Positions 1 to 5,675 of a DNA stretch of 7,717 nucleotides are shown here, one piece after another. The notes under the pieces are model-generated. The model saw nothing but the letters and a program-made list of their open reading frames with translations, did not search any database and had not been told where the DNA came from. The DNA lies in the NCBI GenBank assembly GCA_937911965.1, contig CALDPL010000126.1:1-7717 (forward strand), read 5' to 3'. Numbering within the stretch: position 1 is the stretch's first letter; each line of letters opens with the position of its first letter. This DNA is from an uncultured Allomuricauda sp. (GTDB lineage Bacteria; Bacteroidota; Bacteroidia; Flavobacteriales; Flavobacteriaceae). The position numbers and the translations under genes were made by a program.

Positions 1-34
1 TACATTCTATCCCTTTTTGGGAATAGATAACGCC
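1..34 (+). promoter_or_regulatory. 3' end of a SAM-I (S-box) riboswitch, cut by the window edge
   Basis: Seen: TCTATCCC (6-13) and GGGAATAGA (19-27) form an 8-bp hairpin with one bulged A and a TTTTT loop. AGATAACGC follows at once (25-33). Known: S-box aptamers end with a P4 hairpin running directly into an AGATAAG-like strand that closes P1, and the TACATTC start resembles the junction strand before P4. Inference: this is the last third of the aptamer, with P1, P2 and P3 lying upstream of base 1. The downstream genes for homoserine acylation and sulfhydrylation are classic S-box targets and support the call. The missing 5' part means P1 pairing and the SAM-binding core cannot be verified, so a chance hairpin is not excluded. 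Confidence 0.6.
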
Positions 35-112
35 TAGGTGGACCTCCATCCCTTTCTTATAACCCGACCGTTTTTTATGAATTCTTGACCCTTAGGGGGA
101 TATAGCTGTATT
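35..112 (+). promoter_or_regulatory. Leader between riboswitch and first gene; possible translational expression platform
   Basis: This 78-base leader has no clear intrinsic terminator: the T-run at 71-76 has no GC stem just before it. A purine-rich, Shine-Dalgarno-like AGGGGGAT lies at 94-101, 11 bases before the start codon. It can fold locally with CCC at 89-91 (CCC-TTA-GGG) or pair at a distance with ATCCC at 48-52. These alternatives would suit control of translation by the upstream aptamer, but this is inference and the pairings are short. Bacteroidota often do not depend on Shine-Dalgarno pairing, which weakens the idea. Confidence 0.25.
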
Positions 113-3100
113 ATGGAATTAAGGCATTTGGCCATAGGAAAATTTGAGACGATCAATGGGACGGGGGTGGAGCTGCAATTGTCCTATCAACTGTTTGGGC
201 AGCCCCTGCACACTTCCCCCGTTGTACTGGTGAACCACGCCCTGACCGGAAATTCCGATGTGGCCGGGGAAAAGGGTTGGTGGTCCGATCTGATCGGGAA
301 GGGAAAATGCATAGACACCGATAAGTACACCATCTTGGCCTTCAATATTCCCGGCAACGGTTTTGATGGGTTTGTGATCGACAACTACAAGGATTTTGTG
401 GCCGGGGACGTGGCCAAGATCTTTCTTTTGGGCCTGAAGGAATTGGGCATTGAAAAACTGTACGCCATCATCGGGGGGTCCCTGGGTGGGGGCATCGCCT
501 GGGAAATGACCGCCCTGGACCCGAACATTACGGAACACTTGATCCCGGTGGCCTCCGATTGGAAATCCACGGACTGGTTGATCGCCAACTGCCAGATCCA
601 AGAGCAGTTCCTGGTCAATTCCAAACAACCGGTGCACGATGCCCGCATGCACGCCATGCTCTGTTACCGCACCCCGGAATCCTTCAAGGAACGTTTCAAA
701 CGCAGTACCAATGAGGACCTGAAGGTCTTCAACGTGGAGAGCTGGTTGATGCACCATGGGGAAAAACTGCAACAGCGCTTCCAGCTATCGGCCTATAAGT
801 TGATGAACCAATTGCTCAAGACCATCGACATTACCCGAACAGGGGAGGAGGCCTTTAAGAAATTGCAGGAGAGCGGGATGAAGATCCATATCATCGGGGT
901 GAATTCGGATCTGTTCTTCACGGCCGAGGAAAACAGGGAAACCTTTAAAAGACTGGCTCAGGCCAACACCAATGTGACCTATGGGGAGGTGCAGTCCCTG
1001 CACGGCCACGATGCCTTTTTGATGGAGTTTGAGCAACTCGAAAAACTTCTGGAACCCGTCTTCCAAAAGAACGGGAGGTCCGAGCGGATCAAGATCTTGA
1101 AGTTCGGGGGAAAGTCCCTGGCCAATGGGAAGGGCATCGACAAGGTGCTTCAGATCATTGCAAAAAGGGCGGCCCAAGGGGAACATTTTGCCGTGGTGGT
1201 CTCCGCCCGGGGCAAGGCGACGGACCAATTGGAAAATCTGTTGGACCGGGCCGCCGAGGGGAAGGATTTCCGCCCCGGCCTCAAGGAATTTGGGGCCTAT
1301 CAATTGGAGGGCCTCCCGGGACTGGACCTTGAGGAGGAACTCCAAGGTCTGGAAAGGATACTCCAGGGGGTCTCCCTAACGGGGGACTACAGCCTCAGGA
1401 CCAAGGACGAGGTGCTTTCCCAAGGGGAACTGATCGCCGCCAAGGCCCTGGTCGGCCTGTTGCGGGACCGAGGGCTGAAGGGGGAGCTTTTGGATTCCCG
1501 AAAGTTGATCCGGACCGACGATGGTTTCAGCAATGCCGAGGTGGACCAAAGGGTGTCCAAGGAAAATGTGATCAAGAGGTTCCACGAACTGGATCCGGAT
1601 GCCATAGGGGTGATGACCGGGTTCATCGGCTCCAACTCCGAGGGCTCCACCACTACTTTGGGCCGCAATGGCAGCAATTATTCAGCGGCCTTGTTGGCCA
1701 ATTTCCTCGATGCCACGGAACTGGTGAACTACACCCATGTGGACGGGATATTCACCGCAAACCCCGACATGGTCCGGGATGCCCGCCTGATCGATATGAT
1801 CTCCTATGGGGAGGCCAATGAATTGGCCAATTTTGGGGCCAACATTCTTCATGCAAAGACCATCATCCCCCTGATCGAGAAGAACATCCCCTTGAGGATC
1901 TGCAACACCTTCAACCCATCCGGTGAGGGCACCCTGATCGGGCCCAGGACGGGGGAAGGGGGCATCAAGTCCCTTTCGGTCCTCGATCATATGGCCCTGA
2001 TCAACCTGGAGGGCCGTGGGCTCTTGGGCAAGGTCGGGGTGGATGCCCGTATCTTCAGGGCCTTGGGACAGAGTGGGATCAGTGTGGGAATCGTATCCCA
2101 GGGTTCCTCCGAACGGGGCATTGGCCTGGTGGTGGACCAGTCCAAGGCGGACCGGGCCAAAAAGGTGCTGGACCTTGAATTTGAAACGGACTATTCCTCC
2201 CAGGACATCAACCGCATCAGTGTGGTAAAGGATGTATCGGTGATCTCGATAGTGGGCCTGGACCTGGGGAGCTTCCACAAACCCTTCAACGCCCTGGCCA
2301 AGAACCAAGTGGTCCCGCTGCTGTTCAACAATACGGTCACGGGCAAGAACGTGAGCCTTGTGGTCAAGAAGAGCGACCTGAACAAGGCGGTCAATGTGGT
2401 GCACGGACAGATATTCGGGATTGCCAAACGCATCAACCTCGCCCTGTTCGGACACGGGAACGTGGGGGGCACCCTGATCGAGCAGATCTTGGACTCCCAA
2501 AAGAACATCGAGGAGCGAAAGGGGATCGGCCTGCGCATTTTCGCAGTGGCCAATTCCAGAAAACTCCTTTTGGACGACAGGGGCATCGGACCGGATTGGA
2601 AAGAACGCCTGGAGGCCGAGGGGAAACCCTATCAAATATCGGATGTGGTGGAATACGCCAGACAAAGGCATTTGGAGAACCTGATCGCCGTGGACAATAC
2701 GGCAAGTTCCGTTTTTGTGGAACATTACATCCCCTTGATCCAGCAGGGATTCGACCTGGTCTCCTCCAACAAAATTGCCAACACCCTGGATTTTGATACG
2801 TACCGGGCCATCCGGAAATGCCTGGACCAAAATCAGAAGCAATACCTCTACGAAACCAATGTGGGGGCGGGACTCCCCCTTATAGACACCATCAAGCTAT
2901 TGCACCTTTCCGGGGAGAACATCACCCGGATCAAAGGGGTGTTCTCCGGTTCCCTGAGCTTTATATTCAACAGTTTTTCCCAGCAGGAACTCCCCTTTTC
3001 ACAGGTGGTTCGGGAAGCCATGGAACGGGGCTATACGGAACCCGATCCCCGGGAGGACCTTTCGGGCAACGATGTGGGACGGAAACTCTTGATCTTGGCC

Positions 3101-3502
3101 CGGGAACTGGAACTGCAGAACGAGTTTGGGGACCTGGAGGTGCAGAACCTTATCCCCGAGGGATTGCGAACCCTGGATCTGAAAGAGTTTTTGGAACGCA
3201 TGGAGGGGATGGACCCCTTTTTCGAGGATATCAAAAAGGCCCAACGACCCGGCCATGTGCTTCGGTATGTGGGGGACCTTCACGGGGACCTGCAGCAGGA
3301 CAAGGGTGTTTTGGAGGTGAAATTGATATCGGTGCCCGGGCAGAGTGCCCTGGGGCAGGTGAAGGGATCGGATTCCATCATAGAGATCTATACGGAATCC
3401 TATGGGGAGAACCCCCTGGTGATCCAGGGAGCCGGCGCCGGTGCCGCCGTTACCGCCCGTGGCGTTTTCGGGGACATATTGAGAATTGCGGATAAGATTT
3501 GA
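113..3502 (+). CDS. Trifunctional fusion: MetX-like homoserine O-acyltransferase, aspartokinase, homoserine dehydrogenase
   Basis: Predicted cytosolic enzyme of 1129 residues catalysing three steps of the aspartate-to-methionine route. Residues 1 to about 320 are an alpha/beta-hydrolase of MetX type: NHALTG at 41-46, nucleophile Ser123 in GGSLGGG, likely Asp266 (in NSDLFF) and His300 (in GHDAFL). A short linker leads to aspartokinase at about 326-775, with KFGGKS (330-335), TLGRNGSNYSA (515-525), HVDGIFTANP (542-551) and two ACT-like regions at about 622-700 and 705-770. Homoserine dehydrogenase follows: GHGNVGG dinucleotide loop (780-786), SSNKIANT (884-891), FSGSLSFIFN (944-953), and DLSGNDVGRK (982-991), where Asp987 and Lys991 match the catalytic pair. 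The last two parts resemble E. coli ThrA (820 residues). ATG 113 places the hydrolase fold at its natural N-terminus. The reading frame is unbroken across both junctions. The acyl donor (acetyl rather than succinyl) is inferred from the MetX family. Likely SAM-regulated through the upstream riboswitch. Confidence 0.93.
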   Translation: MELRHLAIGKFETINGTGVELQLSYQLFGQPLHTSPVVLVNHALTGNSDVAGEKGWWSDLIGKGKCIDTDKYTILAFNIPGNGFDGFVIDNYKDFVAGDVAKIFLLGLKELGIEKLYAIIGGSLGGGIAWEMTALDPNITEHLIPVASDWKSTDWLIANCQIQEQFLVNSKQPVHDARMHAMLCYRTPESFKERFKRSTNEDLKVFNVESWLMHHGEKLQQRFQLSAYKLMNQLLKTIDITRTGEEAFKKLQESGMKIHIIGVNSDLFFTAEENRETFKRLAQANTNVTYGEVQSLHGHDAFLMEFEQLEKLLEPVFQKNGRSERIKILKFGGKSLANGKGIDKVLQIIAKRAAQGEHFAVVVSARGKATDQLENLLDRAAEGKDFRPGLKEFGAYQLEGLPGLDLEEELQGLERILQGVSLTGDYSLRTKDEVLSQGELIAAKALVGLLRDRGLKGELLDSRKLIRTDDGFSNAEVDQRVSKENVIKRFHELDPDAIGVMTGFIGSNSEGSTTTLGRNGSNYSAALLANFLDATELVNYTHVDGIFTANPDMVRDARLIDMISYGEANELANFGANILHAKTIIPLIEKNIPLRICNTFNPSGEGTLIGPRTGEGGIKSLSVLDHMALINLEGRGLLGKVGVDARIFRALGQSGISVGIVSQGSSERGIGLVVDQSKADRAKKVLDLEFETDYSSQDINRISVVKDVSVISIVGLDLGSFHKPFNALAKNQVVPLLFNNTVTGKNVSLVVKKSDLNKAVNVVHGQIFGIAKRINLALFGHGNVGGTLIEQILDSQKNIEERKGIGLRIFAVANSRKLLLDDRGIGPDWKERLEAEGKPYQISDVVEYARQRHLENLIAVDNTASSVFVEHYIPLIQQGFDLVSSNKIANTLDFDTYRAIRKCLDQNQKQYLYETNVGAGLPLIDTIKLLHLSGENITRIKGVFSGSLSFIFNSFSQQELPFSQVVREAMERGYTEPDPREDLSGNDVGRKLLILARELELQNEFGDLEVQNLIPEGLRTLDLKEFLERMEGMDPFFEDIKKAQRPGHVLRYVGDLHGDLQQDKGVLEVKLISVPGQSALGQVKGSDSIIEIYTESYGENPLVIQGAGAGAAVTARGVFGDILRIADKI

Positions 3503-3506
3503 ATCT

Positions 3507-4679
3507 ATGGAAAATAAAGGAAAAAAGTTTGAGACCCGGGCCATTAGGACACAGATGGACCGCAGCGCAAATCTGGAGCATTCCTCCCCCCTCTACCTGA
3601 CCTCGAGTTTCGTGTTCGAGGATGCCGAGGACATGAGGGCCTCCTTTGCCGAGGAAAAGGAGCGGAACATCTATTCGAGGTATTCCAATCCCAATACCTC
3701 TGAATTCATCGACAAAGTGTGTGATATGGAGGGGGCCGAGAGCGGGTTTGCCTTTGCCTCCGGGATGGCCGCGGTCTATTCCACCCTGATGGCGCTTTTG
3801 GAGGCCGGGGACCATGTGGTTTCCTGTAAAAGTGTCTTTGGGGCCACCAATTCGCTGTTCAACAATTACTTTCCAAAATGGAATATTGAAAACAGCTATT
3901 TTGATGTGGGGGATCAGGATTCCGTGGAAGGACTGATCCGGCCCAATACCAAACTCATTTTTGTGGAATCCCCCACCAATCCAGGAGTGGACGTACTGGA
4001 TTTGGGGGCCCTGGGAAGCATTGCAAAAAAACATGGACTCATCTTTATCGTCGACAATTGTTTTGCCACCCCCTACCTGCAACAGCCCATCAAATACGGG
4101 GCCGATCTGGTGATCCATTCCGGGACCAAATTGATGGACGGACAGGGAAGGGTATTGGCGGGCATCACCGTGGGCAGGGCCGATCTGATGGATAAGATCT
4201 ACCGCTTTTCCCGGCTTACAGGACCCGCGCTTTCCCCTTTTAATGCCTGGGTCCTTTCCAAGAGTTTGGAGACCCTGGCCGTTCGGGTGGACCGGCACTG
4301 TGCCAATGCCCTGGAAGTGGCCACCCAATTGGAGGCCCACCCCAAGGTGTCCTGGGTGAAGTATCCTTTTCTAAAATCCCATCCTCGCCATGAAGTGGCC
4401 AGGGAACAGATGTCGGCCGGGGGCTCCATAGTGGCCTTTGAGGTCAAAGGGGGGCTTGAAGCGGGAAAGAAATTCTTTGATGCCATATCCTTGCTAACCC
4501 TTTCCTCCAATCTGGGGGATTCCCGCAGCATCGTGACCCATCCGGCCTCCACTACCCATGGCAAACTCTCCAGGGAGGACCGGGAATCCGTGGGGATCAC
4601 CGATGGTATGGTACGGATTTCGGTCGGCCTGGAACATATTGACGATATCATGGCCGATATCCGGCAGGCCTTGGGATAG
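3507..4679 (+). CDS. metZ: MetZ-type O-acylhomoserine sulfhydrylase (PLP-dependent, Cys/Met metabolism family)
   Basis: A 390-residue cytosolic fold-type I PLP enzyme, expected to condense O-acylhomoserine with sulfide to give homocysteine. Visible motifs: YSRYSNPNT (56-64) for cofactor phosphate binding by the neighbouring subunit, ASGMAAV (84-90), ESPTNPG (154-160), Asp183 in VDNCFATPYLQQP, and Lys208 in HSGTKLMDGQGRVLAG as the Schiff-base lysine. The GQGR stretch after that lysine is typical of the MetZ subgroup. The C-terminal SNLGDSRSIVTHPAST and RISVGLEHIDD segments hold the usual substrate-binding Ser and Arg. I chose ATG 3507, four bases after the fusion gene's stop. A TTG seven codons earlier would overlap that gene and gives no family-like residues. 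The tight coupling makes it a co-translated partner that uses the O-acylhomoserine made by the fusion. Cystathionine gamma-synthase activity cannot be excluded from sequence. Confidence 0.9.
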   Translation: MENKGKKFETRAIRTQMDRSANLEHSSPLYLTSSFVFEDAEDMRASFAEEKERNIYSRYSNPNTSEFIDKVCDMEGAESGFAFASGMAAVYSTLMALLEAGDHVVSCKSVFGATNSLFNNYFPKWNIENSYFDVGDQDSVEGLIRPNTKLIFVESPTNPGVDVLDLGALGSIAKKHGLIFIVDNCFATPYLQQPIKYGADLVIHSGTKLMDGQGRVLAGITVGRADLMDKIYRFSRLTGPALSPFNAWVLSKSLETLAVRVDRHCANALEVATQLEAHPKVSWVKYPFLKSHPRHEVAREQMSAGGSIVAFEVKGGLEAGKKFFDAISLLTLSSNLGDSRSIVTHPASTTHGKLSREDRESVGITDGMVRISVGLEHIDDIMADIRQALG

Positions 4680-4739
4680 GAGCCGGTCTCCTTCAATTGA
4701 ATGGTGCTTGGAGGGTCCAGTTTAAATATATACTAAGGT

Positions 4740-4760
4740 TCCGGGTTCCCGGACACTTTT
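4740..4760 (+). terminator. Weak intrinsic terminator-like hairpin after metZ
   Basis: TCCGGG-TT-CCCGGA (4740-4753) is a perfect inverted repeat, effectively a 5-bp GC-rich stem with a four-base loop. CACTTTTG follows, giving only a short T-run. It lies 60 bases past the metZ stop, a sensible place for the end of the methionine transcript. The short U-tract makes it a weak terminator; the palindrome at 4859 with ATTTTT may serve as a second or main stop. Confidence 0.4.
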
Positions 4761-4858
4761 GAGGGTGATGGTAAAGATTGACTGTTTTGACCTTGAACAT
4801 TGGAATCACTTAAGCTTTTCGTTTTCCTTTCAATTTAATCTCTATGGGTATAATTCCC

Positions 4859-4878
4859 CGAGGCTTGCCTCGATTTTT
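4859..4878 (+). repeat. REP-like palindrome with trailing T-run (copy A)
   Basis: CGAGGC-TT-GCCTCG (4859-4872) is a perfect inverted repeat, followed by ATTTTT (4873-4878). It shares the GGCTTGCC core and CGA edges with the palindrome at 4935-4954, so the two look like diverged members of one repeat family. The shape also fits a rho-independent terminator reading rightward. Which role applies cannot be decided from one locus. Confidence 0.55.
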
Positions 4879-4914
4879 GGAGGAAAGTTTGAAAACGGTT
4901 GGTTTTCAGATTTT

Positions 4915-4961
4915 AAAATATCTTCCTCTAAATGCCTTGGGGCTTGCCCCGAGGATATTTT
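4915..4961 (+). repeat. Large REP-like palindrome (copy B)
   Basis: The core CCTTGGGGC-TT-GCCCCGAGG (4935-4954) pairs over nine positions with one T-G wobble. Outside it, AAAATAT (4915-4921) is complementary to ATATTTT (4955-4961), and CCTC (4925-4928) can compete for GAGG (4951-4954). The whole can form a long imperfect hairpin or cruciform. The GGCTTGCC centre matches copy A about 80 bases upstream. No transposase lies in the window. Confidence 0.55.
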
Positions 4962-4969
4962 ACTGGAAT

Positions 4970-5008
4970 CTTGTCTTGGCTACCGTTTCCTTCCTCCATT
5001 GAAACAAG
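4970..5008 (+). repeat. Imperfect inverted repeat beside the REP-like palindromes
   Basis: GTTTC (4985-4989) and GAAAC (5001-5005) are complementary across an 11-base loop. CTTGT (4970-4974) and ACAAG (5004-5008) form an overlapping alternative outer pairing. This may be the third part of a composite repeat with the two palindromes just upstream, or merely chance. No function is visible. Confidence 0.3.
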
Positions 5009-5078
5009 GATTGTTGAACGCTCCTAGGTTTAGGGTTCCCCCGGGTTTTTAAAAAAAGGAGAAATTCTTAAAATTCCC

Positions 5079-5086
5079 TATCTTCG
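5079..5086 (+). promoter_or_regulatory. Candidate -7 element of the Rrf2 gene promoter
   Basis: TATCTTCG matches the Bacteroidota -7 consensus TAnnTTTG with one mismatch, and the start codon begins four bases later. Transcription would start at or next to the ATG, giving a leaderless or nearly leaderless mRNA. No convincing -33 TTG is seen about 20 bases upstream, where the sequence is A-rich (5051-5059). An inverted copy of a 10-mer found near the cys promoter (5073-5082) overlaps this element, which hints at autoregulation. Confidence 0.4.
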
Positions 5087-5090
5087 TGCG

Positions 5091-5498
5091 ATGCTCTCAA
5101 AGAAGACAAAATACGGTTTAAAGGCACTTACCTACCTGGCACGGATAGAGGGTAGGGAGCCGGTACAGATTGCCGAGATCGCCAAACATGAGAATATTTC
5201 CCAAAAGTTTTTGGAGAGCATTCTGCTCACCCTGAGGAGGAATGGCTTTTTGGGTTCCAAAAAAGGCAAGGGTGGGGGGTATTACCTCATCAAGGAGCCC
5301 AAGGATATTTCCATGACCACGGTGATGCGGGTCCTGGAGGGGCCCATTGCCATGGTGCCCTGTGTGAGCCTGAATTTCTACGAAAAATGCGATGATTGTC
5401 CCACGGAAGAGGAATGTTCCGTGAACAAATTGATGCTGCAGGTCCGTGATTCGGCCTTGGAGGTATACAAAAACAATACCCTGGCGGATATCATTTAA
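5091..5498 (+). CDS. Rrf2-family transcriptional regulator with a four-cysteine cluster
   Basis: This 135-residue DNA-binding protein starts MLSKKTKYGLKALTYLA, the usual Rrf2 N-terminal helix. The winged helix-turn-helix follows at about residues 25-66: IAEIAKHENISQKFLESIL is the recognition unit and GSKKGKGGGYYL the wing. The effector region contains Cys91, Cys100, Cys103 and Cys109, spaced C-X8-C-X2-C-X5-C, a candidate Fe-S or thiol sensor. Known Rrf2 proteins include IscR (2Fe-2S, three cysteines with different spacing) and CymR (cysteine metabolism). The gene sits just upstream of the sulfate-assimilation operon and beside a likely operator pair, so I infer control of sulfur assimilation. 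The length is normal for the family. The family call is firm; the specific regulon and ligand are inference. Confidence 0.9.
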   Translation: MLSKKTKYGLKALTYLARIEGREPVQIAEIAKHENISQKFLESILLTLRRNGFLGSKKGKGGGYYLIKEPKDISMTTVMRVLEGPIAMVPCVSLNFYEKCDDCPTEEECSVNKLMLQVRDSALEVYKNNTLADII

Positions 5499-5559
5499 AA
5501 TCCCGTATCATTTCAAAAAATACAGTGCGGATATACCAAAAATCCCCCTGGAATTCCGA

Positions 5560-5582
5560 TTATCTACTAAAACTATAGGATA
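5560..5582 (+). promoter_or_regulatory. Candidate operator, site 1 (upstream copy)
   Basis: CTACTAAAACTATAGG (5564-5579) matches 13 of 16 positions of a second copy at 5644-5659, exactly 80 bp downstream. Its core is CTA-N9-TAG, with TATC/GATA as outer symmetric ends (5561-5582). It sits about 80 bases upstream of the predicted transcription start of the cys operon, where an activator or a looping repressor could bind. The neighbouring Rrf2 protein is the obvious candidate, by inference. Confidence 0.45.
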
Positions 5583-5629
5583 AACTTAATTTTAGTCTTC
5601 ATTTTATGTACGGATTTGAAAAATAATTT

Positions 5630-5637
5630 TACTTTTG
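5630..5637 (+). promoter_or_regulatory. Candidate -7 element of the cys operon promoter
   Basis: TACTTTTG matches the Bacteroidota TAnnTTTG consensus exactly. Transcription would start near 5642, leaving a leader of about 34 bases before the DUF2061 start codon. The nearest TTG upstream (5616-5618) is only 11 bases away, too close for the usual -33 spacing of roughly 19-20. A poor -33 element would fit a promoter that needs an activator. Confidence 0.5.
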
Positions 5638-5639
5638 AA

Positions 5640-5662
5640 TTTCCTAGTAAATCGATAGGGAA
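5640..5662 (+). promoter_or_regulatory. Candidate operator, site 2 (across the transcription start)
   Basis: TTTCCTA (5640-5646) and TAGGGAA (5656-5662) form 7-bp inverted arms with one mismatch around a 9-base spacer. Within it, CTAGTAAATCGATAGG (5644-5659) is the direct-repeat partner of site 1. The site begins three bases after the -7 element and covers the predicted start point, a classic position for a repressor. Binding by the adjacent Rrf2 regulator is inferred. Confidence 0.5.
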
Positions 5663-5675
5663 TACAAAATGAATC

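Larger units (their letters stand above)
4680..5090. other. Gene-free intergenic region with several palindromes
   Basis: This stretch between the methionine genes and the Rrf2 gene is richer in A/T and T-runs than the flanking genes and shows no protein-like reading. It carries a terminator-like hairpin near 4740, a GGCTTGCC-centred palindrome at 4859, a larger related one at 4915-4961, a GTTTC/GAAAC inverted repeat at 4985-5005, a CCCGGG palindrome followed by T5A7 at 5040-5057, and a candidate promoter at its end. I see no tRNA, transposase remnant or CRISPR-like spacing. Confidence 0.7.

Noticed and set aside
77..88. A four-codon mini-frame (MNS-stop) in the leader
   Set aside because: Too short to support as a leader peptide and contains no methionine, cysteine or threonine codon run to suggest attenuation.
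1682..2842. A 386-codon open frame on the - strand inside the fusion gene
   Set aside because: It is antisense to a gene with clear catalytic motifs. Long antisense frames are expected with its G/C-biased codon use, and the product (rich in His, Asp, Gly, Gln) resembles no family.
2818..3495. A 225-codon + strand frame overlapping the homoserine dehydrogenase part
   Set aside because: It is out of frame with conserved motifs and low in complexity (Gly, Pro, Arg). It is a shadow frame.
4985..5005. GTTTC...GAAAC as a CRISPR repeat fragment
   Set aside because: There is a single copy with no regularly spaced repeats and no cas genes.
5023..5034. CCTA-N4-TAGG upstream of the Rrf2 gene as a further operator
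   Set aside because: The arms match the operator edges, but the spacer is 4 rather than 9 and the inner bases differ, so it is probably chance.
4759..5052. A 97-codon open frame on the + strand starting with TTG
   Set aside because: It spans all the palindromes of the intergenic region, has a TTG start, no recognisable domain, and a composition dictated by the repeats. It is most likely non-coding.
5611..5618. GGATTTG as a -33/-7 element for the cys operon
   Set aside because: The TTG lies only 11 bases before the TACTTTTG element, unlike the usual spacing, and no TAnn precedes this TTTG.
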